Shown here piece by piece: positions 16,557 to 24,298 of a DNA stretch of 64,000 nt. Below the pieces are notes generated by a model. It did not search any database. It was not told the DNA's origin and was given only the letters and a program-made list of their open reading frames with translations. This stretch comes from Aldersonia kunmingensis (GTDB lineage: Bacteria; Actinomycetota; Actinomycetes; Mycobacteriales; Mycobacteriaceae), in NCBI RefSeq assembly GCF_001646865.1, contig NZ_LRRB01000197.1:35766-99765 (forward strand). Reading direction: 5' to 3'. Made by a program: the position numbers and the translations under genes. Numbering within the stretch: position 1 is the first letter of the stretch; each line of letters opens with the position of its first letter.

Positions 16557-16946
16557 TTAGTCGTCGAAGATGTGTGATAGTTCGTCGCGCTTGTTCGACA
16601 TCTCGTTCTCGATGTAGACAGCGTTGACAAGCGTCAGTGTCAAGACGATTGCCGCAACTACACGGACCCACTTCGCCGCACCAAAGAAGAAAGCAACCGC
16701 CACGCCTGCTCCGACGACTCCGACGCCTGTCCAGATCGCGCCAGTCCCGGTCAGGAGGCTGACCGACTGCATAGACATCAAAAATCCGATGCCAACGAGC
16801 ACGCAGACGCCGATCGCAACAGCTTTCTGCCTGCTTGTTCCGGGGCTGGACGCCGAAGCCGGGGCGGCCCATGCGGTGCCGTCCCAGTAAATATTCTTTG
16901 CCGGGTCGGATGGATCTGGATACCAACCGGGCGCTGGCTGCGTCAT
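16557..16946 (-). CDS. DUF2510 small membrane protein
   Basis: 129 aa. The N-terminus carries the DUF2510 motif PGWYPDPSDP with YWDGTAW (residues 6-26), a short module that usually precedes membrane segments in actinobacterial proteins. It is followed by three or four hydrophobic helices (KAVAIGVCVLVGIGFLM, TGVGVVGAGVAVAFFF, VVAAIVLTLTLVNAVYI) and a charged tail. It is the leftmost gene of the element, transcribed toward attL. Membrane proteins in this terminal position of prophages and satellites are often accessory and sometimes exclude other phages; that role is speculation here. Confidence 0.7.
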   Translation of the reverse strand: MTQPAPGWYPDPSDPAKNIYWDGTAWAAPASASSPGTSRQKAVAIGVCVLVGIGFLMSMQSVSLLTGTGAIWTGVGVVGAGVAVAFFFGAAKWVRVVAAIVLTLTLVNAVYIENEMSNKRDELSHIFDD

Positions 16947-16988
16947 GTTTCCCGCTTCTGTTTAGCTGCACTATCTACAGGGAACTTA

Positions 16989-17648
16989 TTAGCTTCCGAA
17001 GCTGCCCGTGCTCGGGGCGACAGGCTCAGGGTCCACCGGCTCGGGGTCCACGGGCGTCGGGTCCACAGGATCGGGGTCGGTTAGCGCGGGGATAGTCCCG
17101 AAGGCCCCACCGCAGCAGCCATTGCCTCCCCACCCAGCGTTAGCAATACCGCGCTCGGTCACCACACCATTGACCTCCACCACTTCGGTGAGGTGGGCCG
17201 TCATGGTGTGGCTGGCGGGATTCCCTCCCCAGAGGCGGATCCAATCGCCCTCACGGAGGTCGGTGCGCACGACGGTGTAGCACCACATGCCATAGGCGTA
17301 CTCGGGCCGCGAAGGGGGAGCCCACCGCTTGGTGTACTGCGCCGTGGGGTCCCATGTGTCGAACGTGACATTCGACAGCGACGGACCCTGCCACGTGTCC
17401 TCGGGCGCAGTGGTGTTCTGGTAGTCACTCTCATGACCAATGTTCACCTGGAGAGCGATGTCGTTTCCGTCCTGCACGGTTGAGCAGAACCGGGCGTGGT
17501 AGGAGACGGTGTCGGCGGTGTCGGCGGACGCGGTGCCTGTTCCTGCGAGGACGGTTAGTCCGGCGGTCGCGGCGAGGAGCGTAGCGGTGAGGGTCTTGCG
17601 CAAGGTGTTCCTTCGTGCGGAGCGCGTCGGGGGTTGTTCCGACGACAT
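16989..17648 (-). CDS. Secreted protein with Pro-Asp repeat tail, element-encoded
   Basis: 219 aa. The signal peptide (LRKTLTATLLAATAGLTVLA) is cleaved near TASA-DT at about residue 42. The mature domain of about 140 residues has paired cysteines (RFCSTVQDG, GMWCYTVV, NGCCGG) and several Trp, then a C-terminal run of DPVDPxP units. No family is recognised. An exported, disulfide-bearing product is unusual for a replication or packaging function, so this looks like accessory cargo acting outside the cell or in the envelope. It lies 43 bp upstream of the DUF2510 gene on the same strand. Confidence 0.65.
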   Translation of the reverse strand: MSSEQPPTRSARRNTLRKTLTATLLAATAGLTVLAGTGTASADTADTVSYHARFCSTVQDGNDIALQVNIGHESDYQNTTAPEDTWQGPSLSNVTFDTWDPTAQYTKRWAPPSRPEYAYGMWCYTVVRTDLREGDWIRLWGGNPASHTMTAHLTEVVEVNGVVTERGIANAGWGGNGCCGGAFGTIPALTDPDPVDPTPVDPEPVDPEPVAPSTGSFGS

Positions 17649-17789
17649 GATGCTGGCCGACAGTTCCCTATCGGATCGCGGCGCTTCGCGCGATTGTTAC
17701 GGTTTGGTCAACTCGCCGACCGGCACACCTCACCCCTCGCAGCGGCGACTAGACCGTCTCACCGCACGGGCGGCAGTGGCGAGTCCCCC

Positions 17790-17809
17790 GTGGCCGCAGG
17801 CGCGGCCAC
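17790..17809 (-). terminator. GC-rich hairpin after the capsid gene cluster
   Basis: GTGGCCGC (17790-17797) pairs perfectly with GCGGCCAC (17802-17809) around a 4-base loop. It lies 49 bp past the end of the last gene of the leftward capsid cluster. There is no T-run, so termination is likely but not certain. Confidence 0.45.
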
Positions 17810-17858
17810 AAGCGCCGGGGGTGCTACGCCGCGACCTTGCTGTCCGCCCGCGCTGGCC

Positions 17859-18233
17859 TCACCGCCGGACGCGCGTGCCCGCCGCCGCGCTCTTCGATGC
17901 GGGGTTCTGCGCGGCCGAGGCCTTGCGCGCCCGGCGCGCCCGATGCGCCTTGTGCGCGACGACCGCGCCAGCGACGCCCCCGGCCACCGCGACGGGGTGC
18001 CGGGCCGCGACCCGAGCCGCTGCGCCCGCCGCGACTCCGACGCGCGGGGCAGCACGCCGCGCCGAATGCCCGGCGACCGCGCCGAGCACCGCGCCCGTGG
18101 CGACCTTCTTCGCGCCGGTTCTGGTCGCAGCCTTCGCAGCCGCGCGGGCACCCCGCGCCGTCGCCGATACCTTTGTCCCCGCCCCGGCGAATCGGCCCAG
18201 CCGGTCGCGCCGGTACGCGCGGCGGGTGCTCAC
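17859..18233 (-). CDS. Small very basic Ala/Arg-rich protein of the capsid cluster
   Basis: 124 aa starting at GTG 18233, whose first bases overlap the preceding TGA (GTGA). The N-terminus RRAYRRDRLGRFAGAG is strongly basic. The rest is Ala/Arg/Lys/Gly-rich with a hydrophobic glycine-rich centre (VAGGVAGAVVAH). The RDRLGRF motif recurs in small phage structural proteins. No enzyme motif is present. Its translational coupling to the two upstream genes suggests a virion-associated, scaffold or DNA-binding role, inferred from context alone. Confidence 0.6.
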   Translation of the reverse strand: MSTRRAYRRDRLGRFAGAGTKVSATARGARAAAKAATRTGAKKVATGAVLGAVAGHSARRAAPRVGVAAGAAARVAARHPVAVAGGVAGAVVAHKAHRARRARKASAAQNPASKSAAAGTRVRR

Positions 18234-18466
18234 GACACACCTCCGCCCCGGCGATGCCGGGCTTCGAGCTCGTCGGCCAGGCGGCTAAGCCCCGCGTTGT
18301 CGGCTATCGCGGGGGCCTTGCCTCGATACATACCGCCCCGGCTGGGTTGTCGAAGATTCTCGGCATCCACACCGGGCGGCGTCAGGCCAGATCCCCACGA
18401 AAATTCGCCGGCCTCGGGACCGTAGTCGCGGGCGTTCTCCTTCAGCCACTCGGGATTCGTAGACAC
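18230..18466 (-). CDS. Small protein between capsid-like gene and basic protein
   Basis: 78 aa from GTG 18466, 2 bp after the capsid-like stop (TAG 18469-18471). It ends in a TGA that overlaps the next GTG. The sequence starts STNPEWLKENARDYGPEAGE and ends in a helical, charged segment (GLSRLADELEARHRR). No known family is recognised. Tight coupling on both sides makes it a genuine gene and probably part of the capsid module, possibly a head-completion or decoration protein. Confidence 0.6.
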   Translation of the reverse strand: MSTNPEWLKENARDYGPEAGEFSWGSGLTPPGVDAENLRQPSRGGMYRGKAPAIADNAGLSRLADELEARHRRGGGVS

Positions 18467-18468
18467 GG

Positions 18469-19686
18469 CTAGCTCCAGGTCCACGTCGGGGCGGTGTAGC
18501 CGCCAGCGGCAGCGATCTTCACCACGCAGGCCGCGCCACGGTAGCGGACGCCCACGCCGAACGATCGCTGGAAGAAGCTGTCCTGCAATGGATATCGTTG
18601 GTCTCGGCCGGGGATGATCCGAAGGCCGGTGTATGCGGGGTTGGAGTGCTGCCGGAACGCCACTGGATTCTTCGGGCTGTTCGGACCGCCCGTCGCCACG
18701 ACGGCGATATAGCCCTGCGGCAGATCGTACGAGGGCACCACCCACGCCGGACCCCACGACCCCAGTACTTCCAATCCGGCGAACTCGCCGGGCGCGACCT
18801 TGCCCACGACGTTCTCGGTCGTCAGGTAAGCCGGGGCGGACTGGCTGGGGATAAAGTCGAATTTGCTTGTGACGCCGTTGGATTCCTCGCCACGTCGCCA
18901 CGTTGCGATTTCTTCAGATTCAGCAGGATGGCAGAGCACCAGCAGTCGGCTCGTTGCGTCCAGACCGAATCCCTTGCTGCGCACGGCGGTGACGCCGTCG
19001 AGAAGGTCGCCGGGATCTATCGCCGCAGCACCCGACACAAGGTAATGGCTTGTGGTGCTGGGGAACGTCTGTCCGGCGTACGGGGGCGGAGTGATGCCGT
19101 CCGCCCCGGTGTACAGGCCGTACACCTTGTGCGCGAACTCGTTCAGCCCCTCGGTAGGGTCGAACAGTCGGCGTAGCAGAGTGCCGGTGGTGAGGCGGTT
19201 GTCGGCCTCGAAGGCGCGGTTGATGACCGAGCGAACCTGCTCGGCCGTAGCGCTGCGCAGGAACTTCCACGTAAACCTCGACGCCAAATCCCAGTCTCGC
19301 AGCGAGTATCCAAGGATCAGCGCGTCGGGCGCGGCCCGAAGGCCGTGCGGCTCACCGAATTCCGACGCTTCCTCGAAGTTGTCTCCGCCGGGAGCCTGAC
19401 TGATCGCGTCGCCGACATTGACGGTGCTATAGCTGATGAGCGAGGACAACGCGCTGCGGCGCTTGTTCCACTCGGCCATCACGCGCGCGGCCTCGTCCCA
19501 TATCTTGTTCAGATCGACGCCGTCCGCGGTTTCCGAGACGAGGACATCGCCTTGGCTGCTGTATCCGGAAGCGGAGTCCGCGCCGTAGGCGAACAGCGAG
19601 GAATCGAGCGCGGCGCGATCCGGCCGCGCGAACAACGGGCGCGGGTTCCAGCGAGGGCCGGAATAGGTAGGGCGTGAGGTGGTCAT
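18469..19686 (-). CDS. Phage major capsid-like protein
   Basis: 405 aa from ATG 19686, preferred because GGAGAA lies just upstream; an ATG four codons earlier is possible. The overall pattern matches capsid-like proteins I know from actinobacterial prophages: an N-terminal arm, a central NRAFEADNRLTTGTLLRRLF region, PGEFAGLEVLGSWGPAWVV, and a C-terminal block with YIAVVATGGPNSPKNPV, RIIPGRDQRYPLQDSFFQRS and FGVGVRYRGAACVVKI. The assignment rests on remembered similarity and has not been checked by structure. It heads a leftward cluster with two coupled small genes. No portal or protease accompanies it, so head assembly would need helper functions. Confidence 0.6.
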   Translation of the reverse strand: MTTSRPTYSGPRWNPRPLFARPDRAALDSSLFAYGADSASGYSSQGDVLVSETADGVDLNKIWDEAARVMAEWNKRRSALSSLISYSTVNVGDAISQAPGGDNFEEASEFGEPHGLRAAPDALILGYSLRDWDLASRFTWKFLRSATAEQVRSVINRAFEADNRLTTGTLLRRLFDPTEGLNEFAHKVYGLYTGADGITPPPYAGQTFPSTTSHYLVSGAAAIDPGDLLDGVTAVRSKGFGLDATSRLLVLCHPAESEEIATWRRGEESNGVTSKFDFIPSQSAPAYLTTENVVGKVAPGEFAGLEVLGSWGPAWVVPSYDLPQGYIAVVATGGPNSPKNPVAFRQHSNPAYTGLRIIPGRDQRYPLQDSFFQRSFGVGVRYRGAACVVKIAAAGGYTAPTWTWS

Positions 19687-20052
19687 CGTTTTCTCCATTC
19701 GGTAGGTCGCCGTGCCACTTGACAGGCTCGGCGTATCGGGGTATTGGCCGCGACTCCCGGTCGCGGAAATTCGGCCACCGACCGAACATGGAGAGCACTA
19801 CTCTCGGCGTGTACTCAGCGTAACATGTTGTACCACAATGGATTTAGCGCGAAGTGGCGCAACGCTGTACACCGCGCCGCTGCGGGGGTACTTTGTAAGC
19901 AGCACGCCGGTTTTACGGCCAGGTGTGCGGGTGGCCAGAGGTCACCATGCAGGAGCGGGGCTCCGCATCAGTGTCAGACAGAACCTGTCTGGGAGATGCG
20001 AAGGGCTCCGCTTTTTTCGTCTCCTGGACTTTGACGTCAGGAGGAACCGAGA
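19687..20052. promoter_or_regulatory. Divergent control region of the element
   Basis: This 366-bp region separates the leftward capsid arm from the rightward replication arm and must hold both promoters. It contains an imperfect inverted repeat of GTGTAC..AGCGT (near 19810) with ACGCTGTACAC (near 19862), a candidate operator. Near the rightward gene is a nested stem-loop ending in a T-run. No repressor gene is evident in the element itself. Confidence 0.55.
19952..20017 (+). terminator. Nested hairpin with T-run in the leader of the rightward operon
   Basis: CGCATC (19964-19969) pairs with GATGCG (19995-20000), enclosing a perfect CAGACAG-AAC-CTGTCTG hairpin (19975-19991). A GGAG-CTCC mini-stem precedes (19952-19964), and GGCTCCGC followed by six T (20012-20017) ends the structure. 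It lies 35 bp upstream of the first rightward gene (20053), so it is either an attenuator or a terminator for a short upstream transcript. Confidence 0.6.
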
Positions 20053-20337
20053 ATGTCACGTCAACCCCACGCTGCGCTGGACCCCGCAGCTGTCACCGCC
20101 ACCGAAATCATCGAAGTCGGTCCCGCTCCAACGATTCCAGGGATCGACCCTTTGGACGTGAATGACCTGTCCGAACCGCAGGTCTTCCTGTACTTGAACG
20201 CGATCAACCCGCACATCACCCGCCGGATGGTGCGGGATGCCGTGCTCCGCAAGGAATTGCGAGGCGTCCTGCGCGGTCGCAAGCATCTGTTCAGCCGGCG
20301 AGTGGCCCTGAACTGGATGACGGGCAGCGAGGCATGA
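20053..20337 (+). CDS. Small putative DNA-binding (excisionase/HTH-like) protein
   Basis: 94 aa from ATG 20053 after an AGGAGGA ribosome binding site. After a variable N-terminus, the segment LYLNAINPHITRRMVRDAVLR, then KELRGVLRGRKHLFSRRVALNWM, has the spacing of a MerR/excisionase-type helix-turn-helix and wing with basic recognition residues. It is the first gene of the rightward arm, and its stop overlaps the next ATG (ATGA). A recombination directionality factor or transcriptional regulator is plausible; the sequence does not decide. Confidence 0.6.
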   Translation: MSRQPHAALDPAAVTATEIIEVGPAPTIPGIDPLDVNDLSEPQVFLYLNAINPHITRRMVRDAVLRKELRGVLRGRKHLFSRRVALNWMTGSEA

Positions 20338-21140
20338 GCGCCGCCAGCCGCGATCCGTGGTGGCGTCCAGAGTTCGACGAGTTCTCGGCGTTGTGGTTAC
20401 CCCACGTCGGCCATGAGACGGAATTCTGGGAAGCGGTCAGGGCGAATCCGTTCGCTGCACAGGTAGCGAAGGCGCATTGCCCGGATCGACATCGAGGGGA
20501 CGGCTCCGAGCAGCCGTACAGCCCTGAAGCGCGGTGTCATCCCCTGATCAGCGAGGCCATCGACCGGGCAAAGGACATGCAGGTGGTGCCGAACGGGGTC
20601 GTGGGCTCGTTCTGGTATGCCAACTGCGGACGGCAAATCCTTGCAGACAGAAATCCTGCGCTGCCCGCACGGGGGCGGAGTGAAGACCACCTACGCCAAC
20701 TCACTGTCGATCAGGCTGTGGCAGAGGCCGGTCCGCGGGCGGTGCTGGAACTTAAACGCCGCGAATGCGATTACTACATGGCGGCGGAGGTCGCCGAGTA
20801 CGGCGGTAGTCCCGTTGCGACGGCAATTCTGTACAGCCCGTGCGGGATCGGGAATCACGAGTTCTTGGTGTCGGACAGGTGGACCAGGGGACGGATCGCT
20901 CGCCTCGTCACGCGGGCGGTGGATATCCCAGACTGCTTCTTCTGCCCGTACTTTAGCGACAGCCGCCCCGTCGACACCTTCTTGAAGGTGGACTGCGGCG
21001 CGGTGCTGCGGGTGTTCCCGGTGTGCGATAGATGCGAACCGGAACTCGCTCGGGGCGATCACGATTTGGCGCTCGACTGGGAGCACGCCTGGGACGACTG
21101 GGACAAGGGCGTTGGTTGGCCCGACGACAAGTTCCGGTGA
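20334..21140 (+). CDS. Element protein of unknown function with two CxxC pairs
   Basis: 268 aa, coupled to the preceding gene by an ATGA overlap. The C-terminal half has CFFCPYF and, about 30 residues later, VCDRCEPE, a spacing suited to a zinc ribbon. The N-terminal half is Trp- and His-rich (DPWWRPEFDEF, LPHVGHETEFW) without recognised motifs. The gene is followed by a 151-bp gap and another CxxC protein. A nucleic-acid-binding role is possible because of the zinc-ribbon-like cysteines; nothing more can be supported. Confidence 0.55.
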   Translation: MSAASRDPWWRPEFDEFSALWLPHVGHETEFWEAVRANPFAAQVAKAHCPDRHRGDGSEQPYSPEARCHPLISEAIDRAKDMQVVPNGVVGSFWYANCGRQILADRNPALPARGRSEDHLRQLTVDQAVAEAGPRAVLELKRRECDYYMAAEVAEYGGSPVATAILYSPCGIGNHEFLVSDRWTRGRIARLVTRAVDIPDCFFCPYFSDSRPVDTFLKVDCGAVLRVFPVCDRCEPELARGDHDLALDWEHAWDDWDKGVGWPDDKFR

Positions 21141-21291
21141 GATGCGCTGTGCGGCGCGGGGCGCAGCGGCCCGTTTGCGTTGCTGCACTGGCTATCAGAC
21201 GCCCCTGACGGCCGATCTGACCGCGTTGCGGTAGCCACCGGCTACCGGCGCACCCAGCGGTAAACCAACCGCACAAACACGAAGGAGAGAG

Positions 21292-21720
21292 ATGACCCAC
21301 ACGTTTGAATCGTTCGTTAAGCCCGCAGTTCCCGTCGACGACTGCGATGACGAGTCCCAGGTCGCGTTGCTGCGCGGCCTCTCCGAGGGGCGAGCCATGG
21401 CGTGCCCGTTCTGCGGGGTCGAGCACGTGCACGTCGAGGAGGTGACGGCGGTGAAGGAGGGCTACGGAGGAGGGCACCGAGCGGTGACGGTCAATGCGCA
21501 TTCCGGAACGGTTCGCGAGAAGGTGGTCTATAACCCGGTTTCGTACGCGAAAGCGGATGGGTTCTGGATTGAACTGCACATCGACTGCAGACTTTGCCGG
21601 GGCGGGTCGTTGGTGTTGGCGCAGGACGGGGGCGCAACGGAATGGAAGCTCGTCCGGACTCCCAGGCCAGTGACCGCCCGTGTGCCGGTCGAAGAGATCG
21701 AGTGGTTCTCGGAAGAGTGA
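21292..21720 (+). CDS. Element protein of unknown function with zinc-ribbon-like cysteines
   Basis: 142 aa from ATG 21292 after GAAGGAGAGAG. CPFCGVEHVH near residue 38 and CRLCRGG near 101 form two CxxC knuckles about 60 residues apart, in the layout of phage Lar-type zinc ribbons. The rest is charged, with a predicted strand-rich middle. It lies 101 bp upstream of the primase/helicase gene and is likely co-transcribed with it. A Lar-like restriction-alleviation role is a guess based on the CPFCG motif only. Confidence 0.55.
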   Translation: MTHTFESFVKPAVPVDDCDDESQVALLRGLSEGRAMACPFCGVEHVHVEEVTAVKEGYGGGHRAVTVNAHSGTVREKVVYNPVSYAKADGFWIELHIDCRLCRGGSLVLAQDGGATEWKLVRTPRPVTARVPVEEIEWFSEE

Positions 21721-21821
21721 ACGTCCCCGAACGAGCACGCCCGCTACGGGAAATGGGACCGTAGCGGGCGGCTCGCCATCAACAAAAGCACCTCAACGAC
21801 AACGGGAAGGCTAACGCCGAG

Positions 21822-24032
21822 ATGTCAAGCCAGCCTACCGCGCCACCACCATCGGAGCCATCGCGTAATACACAGGGCTACAGAGGATTATCGCCCGATT
21901 CGTTCGTGGAGAACGCGAAGACCCTCTGTCAGATCGGCTGGCACCCGTTGCCGATTGGAAACGGCGTAGAGCGTAAAGCCCTTCGCGCCAGCGGTATTAC
22001 GGGCTGGCACGGCGAAGACGTCACTGACGAGGCGGTGTTCCGGGAGTGGGCCGATCGGTGGGCCGCTGACAATCGCGGATTGTTCCTCGCGACACGGATG
22101 CCAGTCGGCGTGATCGGCATCGACGTGGACTGCTACGACGGCAAACCTGGCGCGCAGACGCTCGCCGAACACGAGCTGAATTGGGGCGCGTTGCCGCCGA
22201 CGTGGTCGGTCACCGCACGGGCTGACGGTAGCCGCAAGCTGTTCTTCCGCGTGCCCGAAGGCTGGATCGGTCGCGGCGCACTCGGTCCCGGCGTGGAAAT
22301 CCTCCAGCGACATCATCGCTACGCAGTGGTTCCGCCGAGCCCTCATCACACCGGCAGCGTGGTCAAGGCGTACGCGCCCGACGGGCATGACAGCGGTCAA
22401 CTTCCGCCGCCTGGCGATCTACCGGAGTTGCCGCAGGCGTGGTGCGAAGGGCTCGCGAGAGACGCCACGCCACTCCTTGAGGGGTCGCCCGAAGAAGCCA
22501 ACGCGCTTCTCGGTTCGTTTCGGGACGGTCCGATGAGCGACAAGGTTGTTGCCAAGGTCAACCACACGCTGACCGAGATCGCAATGAAGGGCAGTCGATA
22601 CGACACGGCCCGCGACGACGTGATGGGGCTGACCAGCCTTGGCTGGAAAGGCGAGCGCGGAGTGTCCGCAGCGTTGCGCACGATCGAGACCGAATACGTC
22701 GCCGCGGTCGCCGACAAGCGCGGGAGCGAGCGCATTGCTCGGGAAGAGTTCGAGCGCTTCAAGATCGGCGCAGCCCGAAAGATCGCCGGCGATCCGGACT
22801 ATCGGCCGATGGACTGGTACAGCGGCGACATGTTCAACCCCGACGGCACCATCAATCTCAACTCGGGTTGGGCGGAGTGCGTTCGCGAGACACCTATCTG
22901 GGGTCCGGGGAAGCTGGCCATGTGGGCGGGTGTAGCGGCCGAGCCCAGTCAGGCTGCCGAGGGAGAAGGTCCCGGCGTACGGTTCGCGGCTGTCCCGGCA
23001 TCGGAACTGGCGGGTCCGATTCCACCGATGCAGTGGCTCGTCGAGGGCGTGTGGCCACTCAATAGCTTCGGCCCGCTTGGCGGCGAGAAGAAGACGCTGA
23101 AGTCCTACAACTTGCTATCACTGTCGGTCGCGGTGGCCAGCGGCCAGCCGTTCTACGACAAGTTCGAGGTCGCGAATCCCGGTCCGGTGCTGTACTACGC
23201 GGGCGAAGGCGGGCGCGACGAACACCAGCGCCGGTTACAGGTCATCGCGCGGGCGTACGGCGTTCCGCTCGAAGACCTTCCTCTGCACACGGTCTTCGAC
23301 GCCGGAGGGCTGGACGACCCGGAGTTCGTGGGAGCGATGCGCGATCACCTGGACTACCTGCAACCGCGCTTGGTTGTGCTGGACCCGCTATACGCGTTCC
23401 ACGCGAAGGGAATCGAGGCGCAGAACCTGTACGACCGCGGCCGGATGCTCAGCGACTTCAATCGCCAGGTCGGCAATGAGACATCACTGATCATCGCCGA
23501 TCACTTCAACAAGACCGGCAAGGGCAACCTGGACCTGGACAGCATCGCGCAGGCGGGCATGAGCCAATGGGCCGACAGCTGGATGCTGCAACGGCACCGC
23601 GAACCACCCGACATGGACGGTGGAGAGTTTCGGCTAGCGGTCCAATTCGGCTCGCGGCGTTGGGGTGGCCGCGAATGGAATCTGGATTGGTCGCTGCCGT
23701 CGGCCGAAGCGATGGAGCGCGGCGAGGCCGGCGAAGTCGGTTGGAAGATCGAGCGGGCTGCGTCCTCGCGGGGCGCTGAGGTCAGGGAAAGCGAACTGGC
23801 GCTGCGTATCCTGCGCGAACTGTGGAAGTCGCCTGGCATTCATACCAAGTCCGAACTGACCCACATCGTGCCGGGTCGTAACACCGACGTCGCCAAGGAA
23901 ATCCATCGACTCATCGAACTGGGATTGGTGCACGAGCAGAAAGCGCCGCGACCCGAAGGCAAGCGGACGGTTAATCGCAATGTTCTGTTCGCGCGTGAGC
24001 TGAAGCTTGCAACGGATGGGGACGAACAATGA
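21822..24032 (+). CDS. Primase-polymerase/RepA-like helicase fusion (replication initiator)
   Basis: 736 aa. The N-terminal 200 residues form a bifunctional primase/polymerase domain: GWHPLPIGNG, then VIGIDVDCYDG with metal-binding Asp101 and Asp103, and later HRYAVVPPSPH. The centre is a RecA-like ATPase of the AAA_25/RepA type, with the Walker A region GGEKKTLKS near 420 and Walker B RLVVLDPLY near 515, then IIADHFNKTGKG. The C-terminal 80 residues look like a winged helix. The enzyme would prime and unwind the element's DNA after excision. Iteron-like repeats lie immediately downstream and are the likely origin. Confidence 0.85.
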   Translation: MSSQPTAPPPSEPSRNTQGYRGLSPDSFVENAKTLCQIGWHPLPIGNGVERKALRASGITGWHGEDVTDEAVFREWADRWAADNRGLFLATRMPVGVIGIDVDCYDGKPGAQTLAEHELNWGALPPTWSVTARADGSRKLFFRVPEGWIGRGALGPGVEILQRHHRYAVVPPSPHHTGSVVKAYAPDGHDSGQLPPPGDLPELPQAWCEGLARDATPLLEGSPEEANALLGSFRDGPMSDKVVAKVNHTLTEIAMKGSRYDTARDDVMGLTSLGWKGERGVSAALRTIETEYVAAVADKRGSERIAREEFERFKIGAARKIAGDPDYRPMDWYSGDMFNPDGTINLNSGWAECVRETPIWGPGKLAMWAGVAAEPSQAAEGEGPGVRFAAVPASELAGPIPPMQWLVEGVWPLNSFGPLGGEKKTLKSYNLLSLSVAVASGQPFYDKFEVANPGPVLYYAGEGGRDEHQRRLQVIARAYGVPLEDLPLHTVFDAGGLDDPEFVGAMRDHLDYLQPRLVVLDPLYAFHAKGIEAQNLYDRGRMLSDFNRQVGNETSLIIADHFNKTGKGNLDLDSIAQAGMSQWADSWMLQRHREPPDMDGGEFRLAVQFGSRRWGGREWNLDWSLPSAEAMERGEAGEVGWKIERAASSRGAEVRESELALRILRELWKSPGIHTKSELTHIVPGRNTDVAKEIHRLIELGLVHEQKAPRPEGKRTVNRNVLFARELKLATDGDEQ

Positions 24033-24053
24033 GCCGCTGCGCGCGGCACAGCC

Positions 24054-24259
24054 GGGGGCGAGTTGCCCAACCTGCCCCGCAACTCGCCCCCGCGTGGGGT
24101 CAAGTTGCCACCGAGGCCGCAAAAGGGCTGGTAGACAAACAGATCCAACTTGCCCCTTGTGGGGTCAAGTTGGATCGGCCGGGTACCGGGCGGGCTGGCG
24201 GGGGCAACTTGCCCCGCCGCCCCCGCCCTTAGGCGCAAGTTGCCGGGGGCAAGTTGCCC
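24054..24259. repeat. Iteron-like repeat cluster, candidate origin of replication
   Basis: Eight copies of a core GC(A)AGTTG/CAACTTGC occur in about 205 bp, in both orientations. GGGGGCGAGTTGC (24054-24066) is inverted perfectly at 24079-24091. A copy lies at 24096-24109. ATCCAACTTG (24143-24152) with CAAGTTGGAT (24165-24174) forms a hairpin. GGGGCAACTTGCCCC (24201-24215) is a palindrome around its central base. Two direct copies, 24232-24244 and 24245-24259, abut. It lies between the primase/helicase and the next gene, the usual place for an origin. A packaging site is the main alternative. Confidence 0.75.
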
Positions 24260-24298
24260 ACCAGCGGCCCACCGATCCGCGAGAGAGGAAGGACACAA

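Noticed and set aside
24029..24232. A 67-aa frame overlapping the end of the primase gene
   Set aside because: The ATGA overlap is attractive, but the product mostly translates the iteron repeats and has no protein-like pattern, so I kept the segment as non-coding.
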